A DNA stretch of 5,557 nt from Candidatus Latescibacterota bacterium (GTDB lineage Bacteria > Latescibacterota > 4484-107): positions 1-5,557 of the forward strand of contig JAUWMS010000221.1 in NCBI GenBank assembly GCA_030613045.1, read 5' to 3'. A program made the translations under genes and the position numbers. Positions 1 to 4,897 of the stretch are shown here, piece after piece. The first letter of the stretch is position 1; the number at the start of each line of letters is the position of its first letter. The notes beneath the pieces are model-generated. The model did no database searches. It saw only the letters and a list, made by a program, of their open reading frames with translations, and had not been told where the DNA came from.

Positions 1-270
1 ATGATCACAGGTGTGGGGAAGGCCATGCGCGGAATGAAAGTGGATGAGAAGGCGTTTGTTCATACGGAGGCCATCGTCCGCTCGATGACGAGAGAGGAGC
101 GCGCCCGGCCGCACATGATAAACGGAAGCCGCCGCCGCCGCCTCGCGCGCGGGAGCGGGACGCGGCTTCAGGAAGTCAATCAACTCATGAAGCAGTTCTC
201 GATGATGCAGAAGATGATGAAGAACATGGGGAAAATGGGCCGCCTCGGAAAAGGAATGCTGCCCTTTTAA
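1..270 (+). CDS. ffh: Signal recognition particle protein Ffh, C-terminal fragment (5' end outside window)
   Basis: This is the end of the SRP GTPase that binds 4.5S/SRP RNA and the signal sequences of nascent membrane proteins and delivers ribosomes to FtsY. Only the last 89 residues are present, and the frame is open through base 1. The ATG there is probably an internal Met, because the N and G domains (about 350 residues) must lie upstream. What is visible is the M domain: the stretch MKVDEKAF...TEAIV.SMT.EER, then the RNA-binding motif INGSRRRRLARGSGT (about residues 40-54). A methionine-rich tail (MMQKMMKNMGKMG, about 68-80) follows, typical of the flexible signal-sequence groove. It ends in MLPF with a TAA stop. 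It is followed by rpsP, the usual neighbour, but across a repeat-filled gap of about 150 bp. The family call is secure; the start is unknown. Confidence 0.96.
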   Translation: MITGVGKAMRGMKVDEKAFVHTEAIVRSMTREERARPHMINGSRRRRLARGSGTRLQEVNQLMKQFSMMQKMMKNMGKMGRLGKGMLPF

Positions 271-283
271 CCCTTCAAAAGAA

Positions 284-395
284 CACCACGGAGACACGGA
301 GAAGGATGCAGGCAAAGGCAGAACGGGTTAATCTTGTGGTTTCTTTATCTCTACCTTTACCTATACCTGCCTTTCGTCTCTGCATCTCCGCGGTG
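284..395. repeat. Imperfect palindromic intergenic repeat (YACCRCRGAG family) between ffh and rpsP
   Basis: The left arm 284-301 (CACCACGGAGACACGGAG) is the inverted complement of the right arm 378-395 (CTCTGCATCTCCGCGGTG) at 14 of 18 positions. Several of the mismatches could be G-U pairs in RNA. Inside, AAAGGCAG (314-321) pairs perfectly with CTGCCTTT (367-374). A run of CTACCTTTACCTATACCT (351-368) matches half of the GGTAAA-type hairpin found after rimM, so one repeat family appears nested in another. The element fills almost the whole gap, starting 14 bases after the ffh stop and ending 23 bases before the rpsP start. It is not followed by a U-run, so it is unlikely to be an intrinsic terminator. 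Mobility is inferred from the related copies elsewhere in the window. Confidence 0.75.
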
Positions 396-406
396 CAAAA
401 CAAGAA

Positions 407-413
407 AAGGAGG
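407..413 (+). promoter_or_regulatory. Strong ribosome binding site that fixes the TTG start of rpsP
   Basis: AAGGAGG lies 5 bases before TTG at 419. It is a near-perfect Shine-Dalgarno sequence, and the protein begins exactly as bS16 should (M-S-V-K-L-R-L-T-R), so TTG is accepted as initiator. Confidence 0.85.
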
Positions 414-418
414 ATAGC

Positions 419-952
419 TTGTCGGTTAAACTCAGATTGACGCGTGTGGGAAAAAAGAAACAACCCTTTTACCGGATCGTGTCCGCCGACTCTCGAAGCC
501 CGCGGGACGGCCGGTTTATCGAGGTGCTGGCTTCGTATTGCCCGAACCGGGATCCCGAAGTCATGGGATTGGACGAAGAGCGGGTATGCTACTGGCTGGA
601 TAACGGAGCGGTCATGAGCGAGCGCGTTCGCGGCATCCTGAAGCAAGAGGGCGTGCTTGCGCGCTGGGAGAAGGCGAAGAATCCGGAGATGGAAGCCGAA
701 GCGCCTGCCTCCGAAGGTGCGGAGGAAACGGTTGTCGAGGAAACCCCGGTTCCCGAAGATGTGGCGCCCGAGCCGGAGAAAGCCCCTTCGGACGAAGAAC
801 CGGCCGGAGCTGAAAGAGCGATCCCCGAAGTCGTAGCGGAGGTTTCGGAGGAGACGGTGGCCGAGGAAGTCGCATCGGTCCCGGAAGAACCGGTTGAAAA
901 GGAAGCAAAGGCCTCAAAAACCGTGAAGAGCAAGCCGAAAAAAGCGGAATAG
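419..952 (+). CDS. rpsP: 30S ribosomal protein bS16 with long acidic C-terminal extension
   Basis: bS16 is a 30S protein that binds 16S rRNA early and aids small-subunit assembly. The core occupies about residues 1-85: VKLRLTRVGKKKQPFYRIV at the N-terminus, then SRSPRDGRFIEVLASYCP and the DEERVCYWLDNGA segment. These are hallmark bS16 motifs. The family is usually about 80-100 residues, whereas this protein has 177. Residues of about 90-160 are low complexity, rich in Glu, Pro, Ala and Val with almost no basic residues, and the last about 17 residues are Lys-rich (KEAKASKTVKSKPKKAE). The initiator is TTG behind AAGGAGG. The extension is in the same open frame with similar GC-rich codon use, so it does not look like a frameshift artefact. 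Its function is unknown. Tails on bS16 occur in some phyla, but this strongly acidic one is notable on an RNA-binding protein. Confidence 0.96.
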   Translation: MSVKLRLTRVGKKKQPFYRIVSADSRSPRDGRFIEVLASYCPNRDPEVMGLDEERVCYWLDNGAVMSERVRGILKQEGVLARWEKAKNPEMEAEAPASEGAEETVVEETPVPEDVAPEPEKAPSDEEPAGAERAIPEVVAEVSEETVAEEVASVPEEPVEKEAKASKTVKSKPKKAE

Positions 953-1009
953 GAAGGGGAATTCTAGATCCCTTCGGAAGCATACTCCATCTCAAGGCAC
1001 TCCCTTTTT

Positions 1010-1059
1010 GGTGACTGGCGGGTGGCGAGCGAGAACCATGCCACCAATCACCAATCACC
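1010..1059. repeat. Hairpin of inverted heptamers (AATCACC type) between rpsP and rimM
   Basis: The right arm contains two tandem AATCACC heptamers (1046-1052 and 1053-1059), preceded by GCCACC (1040-1045). The left arm GGTGACTGG (1010-1018) pairs with CCAATCACC (1051-1059) at 8 of 9 positions, and GGTGGC (1021-1026) pairs perfectly with GCCACC (1040-1045). The same heptamer occurs three times upstream of the DUF4416 gene. Tandem heptamers of this style resemble the short tandemly repeated repetitive (STRR) sequences described in cyanobacteria; a common origin is not implied. The element sits where khpA would normally be. Confidence 0.65.
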
Positions 1060-1076
1060 GGAAGAAGGGCTGGGAG

Positions 1077-1607
1077 ATGAACGAGGACAACCGCATCGCC
1101 ATCGGCAAAATCGCCAAACCCGTGGGACTCAAGGGAGAGGTGAAGGTGTTGCCCTGGACCGATTTCCCGGAGCGGTTTGCGAAGATGAGTCGGGTTTTCG
1201 TCCGAAAAAAGGGGGAGCCTGAGTATGAGTTGGAGATCGTACGGGCACGCGGACACAGTCGAGCTATCCTGCTTCAGTTTGCCGGCATCACCACGCCGGA
1301 GGCCGCGGACCGGCTCCGCAACGCGGAACTTCTCATTTCCAGGGAAGAGGCGATGCCGCTTCCCGAAGGGACGTACTATACGTTCGAGCTGATCGGAGTG
1401 GAGGTCGTGAGCGAGGAGGGGGAGCTGATCGGCCGGCTTACCGACGTGTGGAGTATGCCCGCACAGGACGTATACGTCGTAGAGCGGGAAGGCAAGGAGA
1501 TCCTCGTGCCCGCCCTACAGACGATCATCAGGGATGTGGACCTCCCACGCCAACGGATGACGGTGAACCTGCCCGATGGTTTGCTGGAGATTTACACCTG
1601 TAGGTAA
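1077..1607 (+). CDS. rimM: Ribosome maturation factor RimM
   Basis: RimM is a cytoplasmic assembly factor that binds uS19 and helps mature the 3' (head) domain of the 30S subunit. The protein has 176 residues, as expected. The N-terminal RimM barrel has the signature I.IGKIAKPVGLKGEVKV (about residues 7-24) and the FAGITTPEAADRLRNAELLI segment (about 68-88). The C-terminal PRC barrel has YYTFELIGVEVVSEEGELIGRL (about 100-121), the PAQDVYVV segment and the final LPDGLLE. I chose the ATG at 1077: AAGGG at 1065-1069 is well spaced and the family begins here. A GTG at 1008 would add 23 residues translated from the upstream repeat (VTGGWRARTMPPITNH...), which is implausible. The last codons and the TAA stop (1605-1607) fall in the beginning of the GGTAAA repeat, so the C-terminal Cys-Arg may be contributed by that element. 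Confidence 0.96.
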   Translation: MNEDNRIAIGKIAKPVGLKGEVKVLPWTDFPERFAKMSRVFVRKKGEPEYELEIVRARGHSRAILLQFAGITTPEAADRLRNAELLISREEAMPLPEGTYYTFELIGVEVVSEEGELIGRLTDVWSMPAQDVYVVEREGKEILVPALQTIIRDVDLPRQRMTVNLPDGLLEIYTCR

Positions 1608-1684
1608 AGGTAGAGGTAAAGGTAAAGAACTGCAACGGCAAGTAACAGCCTGTTTTTTCTCTGCCTCTACCTTTACCTTTACCT
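1602..1684. repeat. GGTAAA-hexamer inverted repeat between rimM and trmD
   Basis: The left arm 1602-1622 is made of GGTAAA/GGTAGA hexamers. It pairs with the right arm 1664-1684 (CCTCTACCTTTACC plus another TTTACCT) at 19 of 21 positions, leaving a loop of about 41 bases that includes a T6 run (1652-1659 region). The arm unit also appears within the ffh-rpsP repeat at 351-368. The left end supplies the rimM stop codon and the right end lies 20 bases before the trmD ATG. On the transcript it would form a long, stable stem between two co-transcribed genes. It is probably a miniature repeat rather than a terminator, since the T-run lies in the loop and trmD follows at once. Confidence 0.8.
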
Positions 1685-1704
1685 GACTTCTTAGCCTGAG
1701 TGCC

Positions 1705-2397
1705 ATGCGTATTGATATTATCACGCTCTTCCCCGATATGTTCCGGGGGCCTTTCGGAGAGGGATTGATGCAGCGGGCCCGGGAGCGGGAACTGATTACC
1801 ATCCGCTTGCACGACCTCCGGGCCTTCAGCGAGGACAAACATGGGAAGGTGGACGACTTCCCGTACGGCGGCGGCGCGGGGATGGTGTTGAAGCCGGAGC
1901 CTGTGGCCCGGGCCTTGGAGGCGTTGCGAAGACCGGAGGCGCGTATCATCCTTCTGACTCCTCAGGGAGCGCCTTTGACGCAGAAGCGGGTCAATGCCCT
2001 GTCGTTGGAACAACACCTGATTCTTTTGTGCGGACGCTACAAGGGCATAGACGAACGCATCCGCCGGCGCTTCGTCCCCGATGAGATCTCCATCGGGGAT
2101 TACGTATTGATGGGTGGCGAGTTGCCTGCTATGGTGCTTACCGAAGCGGTGGTTCGGGTGATCCCCGGCGTGCTGGGCGATTCGGAATCGGCGTTGGAGG
2201 ATTCGTTTCAGCAGGTTCTGTTGGATTGTCCGTGGTACACGCGCCCGGAGGAATTTGAGGGCATGCGCGTGCCGAAGGTATTGAGGGAGGGCGACCACGC
2301 GAAGACCAAGGCGTGGCGACAGCAAGAGAGCGAGCAAAGAACGCGTCAGCGAAGGCCGGACCTTTGGGAGCAGTTCCTCGCGGAGAAGGAAGCATAA
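1705..2397 (+). CDS. trmD: tRNA (guanine-N1-)-methyltransferase TrmD
   Basis: TrmD transfers a methyl group from S-adenosylmethionine to N1 of G37 next to the anticodon of a subset of tRNAs, preventing +1 frameshifting. The protein has 230 residues and starts MRIDIITLFPDMF, as the family does. The SPOUT trefoil-knot region is visible: DFPYGGGAGMVLKPEP (about 51-66), LLTPQG (83-88), CGRYKGIDER (109-118) and SIGDYVLMGGELPAM (129-143). By alignment from memory with E. coli TrmD, Arg151 (VVRVIPGVLG) and Asp166 (EDSF) occupy the positions of the catalytic Arg154 and Asp169. The C-terminal tRNA-binding part has LLDCPWYTRPEEFEGMRVPKVL and GDHAKTKAWR. The ATG at 1705 lacks a good Shine-Dalgarno sequence, and the preceding gap is occupied by the GGTAAA hairpin. 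Translation may depend on coupling with rimM or on that structure (inference). Confidence 0.97.
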   Translation: MRIDIITLFPDMFRGPFGEGLMQRARERELITIRLHDLRAFSEDKHGKVDDFPYGGGAGMVLKPEPVARALEALRRPEARIILLTPQGAPLTQKRVNALSLEQHLILLCGRYKGIDERIRRRFVPDEISIGDYVLMGGELPAMVLTEAVVRVIPGVLGDSESALEDSFQQVLLDCPWYTRPEEFEGMRVPKVLREGDHAKTKAWRQQESEQRTRQRRPDLWEQFLAEKEA

Positions 2398-2408
2398 CTC
2401 GGAAGTCT

Positions 2409-2531
2409 TACCGCAGAGACGCAGAGCACGCCGAGCATGTGAAACGTGAAACGTAAAACGTGAGTGGGAGGGAGGACCCAATCACCGATCACCAATCACC
2501 AGGCTCTGCGGCCTTTGCCTCTTCTCGGTGA
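2409..2531. repeat. Composite nested palindromic repeat between trmD and the DUF4416 gene
   Basis: Three kinds of repeat are nested here. The outer arms are TACCGCAGAGACGCAGAG and onward (2409-2435) and 2503-2530 (CTCTGCGGCC...CTCGGTG), imperfectly inverted and of the same family as 284-395 and 4946-5004. Inside, GTGAAAC is repeated in tandem (2439-2445, 2446-2452, a GTAAAAC variant at 2453-2459, then a partial unit). Next come three AATCACC-type heptamers (2480-2500), the same word as before rimM. GTGAGTGGG (2460-2468) pairs with CCCAATCAC (2477-2485) at 8 of 9 positions around an 8-base loop. The right terminus CGGTGA ends 10 bases before the proposed ATG of the next gene and is the only Shine-Dalgarno-like sequence there. 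Confidence 0.7.
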
Positions 2532-2541
2532 TATTTTATGG

Positions 2542-3093
2542 ATGAAACGCGCTATGGGACGCTTCAAACTTCCAGACGACGTCGCTTTGATCACGGCGGT
2601 GATGGCGGTGGATCGTTCCTGGCTCGATCGGGCGAAGGAGTCGCTTTCCGAAGTATTTGGCCCCCTCGCGCGGGAGAGCGTCCTCTATCCTTTTGATATC
2701 CACAGCTCGTATTACGAGAAGGAGATGGGGTGTGATCTGATCAAGCAATTCGTGAGCTTTGAGAGGCGGATCCCGATGGATCGCCTTCCTGCCATCAAAA
2801 TCGCCACGAATAAGCTGGAGGAGCGATTCGCCTGCCGGGAAGGTGGACGGCTTGGGCGCCGGGTGAACGTGGACCCCGGGTATATGGCTCCGTCCAAGTT
2901 GGTGCTCGCTACGACCAAAAACTACGATCACCGGATTTATCTCGGAGAGGGCATCTTCGCCGATCTGACGCTTCGATATTGTCATGGCCGCTTCGAGACG
3001 CTGGATTGGACGTATCCCGATTATCGCACCGACCTGGCGCAAAAATTTTTCGCCGAAGTTCGAAGCGACCTGCTGCGACGAGGAAACGAATGA
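2542..3093 (+). CDS. DUF4416 family protein
   Basis: I recognise this as the DUF4416 family, a widespread cytosolic family of unknown function. The protein has 183 residues with no signal peptide or membrane segment. Conserved-looking stretches are YPFDIHSSYYEKEMG (about 49-63), LPAIKIATNKLEE (82-94), GRRVNVDPGYMAPSKLVLATTK (105-126), HRIYLGEGIFADLTL (130-144) and WTYPDYR (156-162). The last is a family hallmark. The repeated Asn/Asp/Gly/Tyr-rich motifs suggest an active or ligand site, but no catalytic function can be named. ATG at 2542 is preferred. The only ribosome-binding candidate is GGTGAT (2527-2532), formed by the end of the repeat, and ATG at 2554 is an alternative. A GTG at 2464 would add 26 residues translated purely from repeat sequence. 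The gene sits where rplS often follows trmD. A trmD-operon role is only inferred from position. Confidence 0.88.
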   Translation: MKRAMGRFKLPDDVALITAVMAVDRSWLDRAKESLSEVFGPLARESVLYPFDIHSSYYEKEMGCDLIKQFVSFERRIPMDRLPAIKIATNKLEERFACREGGRLGRRVNVDPGYMAPSKLVLATTKNYDHRIYLGEGIFADLTLRYCHGRFETLDWTYPDYRTDLAQKFFAEVRSDLLRRGNE

Positions 3094-3121
3094 TTTTGCC
3101 TTGAAAGGCAGCCTGAAAAAA

Positions 3122-3128
3122 AAGGAGG
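3122..3128 (+). promoter_or_regulatory. Strong ribosome binding site before the TTG start at 3133
   Basis: AAGGAGG preceded by an A-run lies 4 bases upstream of TTG at 3133. It supports that codon as initiator and supports the open frame as a real gene. Confidence 0.75.
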
Positions 3129-3132
3129 GGCT

Positions 3133-3768
3133 TTGGAGAAAACGCGTCGCCTGATGGCTTGGGCAGGAGTCTTTATACTCTGCTGGTGCGGCTCGAATCC
3201 GGTGGAAGCCGCATCCACGTTGACCAATATGGAGGTGTTGGAGGAAGCCACGCGACAGGCTATTCGGGAGGGCCTCCGGGAGGTTGGAGTCGGCGAAGCG
3301 GATGGACGTTCCCTGATGCTTTCGGCGTCTCACGAGCACGAGGGCAATTGGTTTGTGGAGCACCTGCTGTTGGACGAGTTGACCGGGCAGGGGTTTCGCG
3401 TTCGCGTGGACTCGACCGATGCGAAGTCGGCCTCGGCTCAATTGTCTTTTCAAATTGTTGCGCTTCAAGTGAATTACCTCGGTCAGCGTCGCCGGGGGCT
3501 TTTCGGAGATCGGATCGTAGCGCGTTCGGCCCAGGCGGAGCTTTCCCTCGAACTCGTGGACGATTCGGGACGGATTGTCAGCCTGAAACAGAGCAAAGGG
3601 CAGGTTCTGGATCGCTTTCCCGCGGATCGTCTCTCCCTTATGGAGCCCCCTTCGTACGACTTTGCTCGCGACAAATTGGACGGTAAAAGCTGGACGCGTT
3701 TTTTGGAACCCGTGACCGTCTCGACAGTGGTGGGAATGCTCATCTGGATCCTCTACTCGAATAGATAG
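3133..3768 (+). CDS. Hypothetical exported protein with signal peptide and C-terminal membrane anchor
   Basis: I do not recognise a named family. The protein has 211 residues. The N-terminus looks like a Sec signal peptide: basic MEKTRR, a hydrophobic core LMAWAGVFILCWC, then a probable signal peptidase I site around NPVEA-AS (about residue 26). Cys17 and Cys19 lie in the core but lack a good lipobox. The mature part is a soluble alpha/beta-looking domain (about 30-185), with a run of alternating hydrophobic residues such as QLSFQIVALQVNYL (103-116) and AELSLELVDDSGRIVSL (135-151). Near the C-terminus, EPVTVSTVVGMLIWILYSNR is a hydrophobic segment ending in a basic residue, suggesting a bitopic periplasmic protein held in the inner membrane. 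TTG is chosen as start because of AAGGAGG upstream. It lies 39 bases after DUF4416 and before bamD, which hints at an envelope role (inference). Confidence 0.75.
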   Translation: MEKTRRLMAWAGVFILCWCGSNPVEAASTLTNMEVLEEATRQAIREGLREVGVGEADGRSLMLSASHEHEGNWFVEHLLLDELTGQGFRVRVDSTDAKSASAQLSFQIVALQVNYLGQRRRGLFGDRIVARSAQAELSLELVDDSGRIVSLKQSKGQVLDRFPADRLSLMEPPSYDFARDKLDGKSWTRFLEPVTVSTVVGMLIWILYSNR

Positions 3769-3792
3769 GGCTACCGTGCGATAAACCGCGTT

Positions 3793-3837
3793 GTTCGGCT
3801 GGGATCCGGCCCCGAACCGTGACATTGATGTCACGGT
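3793..3837. other. Two adjacent stem-loops after the exported-protein gene
   Basis: GTTCGG (3793-3798) pairs with CCGAAC (3812-3817), and inner GC-rich pairing is possible. Immediately after, ACCGTGACA (3816-3824) pairs perfectly with TGTCACGGT (3829-3837) around a four-base loop TTGA. The two share bases 3816-3817, so both cannot form fully at once. No T-run follows, so a rho-independent terminator is not supported. mRNA 3'-end protection or a dyad operator is possible. Confidence 0.5.
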
Positions 3838-3887
3838 GGAATTGCATAGCGCGGCATAGCCGCAAACAAAGCCCAAAAGCAATGGGA

Positions 3888-3912
3888 CACGGAACCCACG
3901 GATTTTCACGGA
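3888..3912. repeat. CACGGA short repeat (three copies)
   Basis: CACGGA occurs at 3888-3893, 3897-3902 and 3907-3912, with start-to-start spacing of 9 and 10 bases. The word also occurs in the left arm of the ffh-rpsP repeat (CCACGGAGACACGGAG), so this may be a decayed or one-armed member of the same set. No matching right arm was found nearby. Confidence 0.5.
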
Positions 3913-4138
3913 TCAAACAAAGTAAGCATATTCGGGAACCCGAACAATCTTTACCGTCCTCGCTCAACAAAAACCTTGTCAAAAAAACAAGATTTTGCAG
4001 ATTAGTAATACAGAGAAAAAGCAGGTCAAGAGAGGCCGGCTTCCAACCTCAATCTTTACTTTGTGCGAAATGCTTTGCGGCTTTTGGGGAAACGGACGCT
4101 TTGCACTTCGTAAAGCCCGTAAACGACAGGAGAACTCT

Positions 4139-4897
4139 ATGAAGGTGCGGTCCCTTTTTATTTTTATGCTTGCTGTTTCCGTGTGTGTGTTCGGGGCACA
4201 GTGCGCCTCCTCTCAAAAGAAAGAACCAAGCGCCAAGGATCAATATCAACTGGCTTCGAAGTATCTTGAGAAGACGGAGTACATCAAGGCGATCGAGGCG
4301 TTTCAGACGCTGGTGTATAATTTCCCGGGCTCCGAGTGGGTGGACGCCGGCCAGTATGGTTTGGCGGAAAGCTATTTTCGTTCGAAGGATTACGTGAACG
4401 CGGTCTTCGAATATGAGCGGATCGTCAACGATTTCTCCATGAGTCCGCTGGTGGAAAAGGCCCAGTTCAAGATCGCGATGTGCTACTTCAAGCAGTCCTT
4501 AGATGCGGTCCGGGATCAGGAAAATACGTACCAGGCGATCCAGGGTTTCCTGACCTTTTTAGAGGATTATCCCGACAGTCCACTGGCCAAAGAAGCCCAG
4601 ACGAAATACGCCATCTGTAGAGCGAAGTTAGCGGAGAAGGCCTACAGGAACGGCGAGCTGTATCTGAAGATGGGCCAAACCGAAGCCGCCTTGCTCTACT
4701 TCCGGGAGGTGCTGGATACCTTCGGGGATACTTCGTGGATCCACCACGCCCGATACGGCATCGGATGCGCGCTCCTGAAACAGGGGGAGCGGGACGAAGC
4801 CCGCCAGGCCTTTGAGCAGGTGGTACGGAACGGGACCGAAGAACGTCTCAAACAAAAGGCCCAAAAGAAGCTGAAGGAGATGGAAAAAGGCGGATGA
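4139..4897 (+). CDS. bamD: Outer membrane protein assembly factor BamD (TPR lipoprotein)
   Basis: BamD is the essential lipoprotein of the BAM complex that works with BamA to fold beta-barrel proteins into the outer membrane, acting on its periplasmic face. The protein has 252 residues, close to the usual 240-250. After a signal peptide come about five TPR-like helix pairs: DQYQLASKYLEKTEYIKAIEAFQTLVYNFPGS (about 34-65), GLAESYFRSKDYVNAVFEYERIVNDF (about 74-99), the KIAMCYFKQS region (111-120) followed by TYQAIQGFLTFLEDYPDS, LYLKMGQTEAALLYFREVLDTFGDT, and GCALLKQGERDEARQAFEQVV. Start: ATG at 4139 has AGGAGA 5 bases upstream (4128-4133) and begins the signal peptide; an upstream TTG at 3995 would add 48 residues without a signal. 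The lipobox is unusual: Cys22 in F-G-A-Q-C has Gln at -1 instead of Gly/Ala/Ser. The stop overlaps the nadD ATG (ATGA), indicating translational coupling. Confidence 0.88.
   Translation: MKVRSLFIFMLAVSVCVFGAQCASSQKKEPSAKDQYQLASKYLEKTEYIKAIEAFQTLVYNFPGSEWVDAGQYGLAESYFRSKDYVNAVFEYERIVNDFSMSPLVEKAQFKIAMCYFKQSLDAVRDQENTYQAIQGFLTFLEDYPDSPLAKEAQTKYAICRAKLAEKAYRNGELYLKMGQTEAALLYFREVLDTFGDTSWIHHARYGIGCALLKQGERDEARQAFEQVVRNGTEERLKQKAQKKLKEMEKGG

Larger units (their letters stand above)
3769..4138. other. Non-coding gap of 370 bases before bamD
   Basis: No convincing gene is seen here on either strand; short open frames are translations of repeats or out-of-frame readings. The content, left to right, is: two adjacent stem-loops (3793-3837), a GCGGC-ATA-GCCGC hairpin (3851-3863), a CACGGA triplet repeat (3888-3912), a TTCGGGAACCCGAA palindrome (3931-3944), an A-rich stretch (about 3961-4025), and the bamD ribosome binding site. 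A promoter for bamD-nadD is plausible in the A-rich part because this is the longest gap in the window, but no good -10/-35 pair could be found. Confidence 0.6.

Noticed and set aside
612..1256. Minus-strand open frame over rpsP and rimM, Pro/Leu/Arg-rich
   Set aside because: Shadow of the GC-rich rpsP tail and rimM; no motif or ribosome binding site.
1602..1684. Rho-independent terminator after rimM
   Set aside because: The T-run falls in the loop rather than after the stem, and trmD starts 20 bases later in the usual operon order.
1010..2500. CRISPR-like array from the tandem heptamers and hexamers
   Set aside because: Units are 6-7 bases long, directly adjacent, without spacers, and no cas gene is nearby.
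3096..3128. Terminator between DUF4416 and the exported-protein gene (GCCTTGAAAGGC)
   Set aside because: The stem is only 4-5 pairs and is followed by an A-run on the coding strand, which instead precedes the ribosome binding site.
2536..3909. Long minus-strand open frame (457 codons) across DUF4416 and the exported-protein gene
   Set aside because: It is antisense to two plus-strand genes with family motifs or strong ribosome binding sites, shows no recognisable domain, and its composition (Arg/His/Ser-rich) is typical of a shadow frame in GC-rich DNA.
3976..4008. Possible sigma-70 promoter (TTGTCA near AT-rich sequence) upstream of bamD
   Set aside because: The -35 box is fair, but no hexamer at 16-18 bases spacing matches TATAAT at more than about half its positions.
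3995..4138. TTG at 3995 as bamD start, adding 48 residues
   Set aside because: No ribosome binding site, and the signal peptide begins at ATG 4139, which has AGGAGA at good spacing.
3819..4142. Plus-strand open frame of 107 codons before bamD
   Set aside because: Its sequence includes the translated CACGGA repeat (GHGTHGFSRI), it has no ribosome binding site, and it overlaps the bamD start out of frame.
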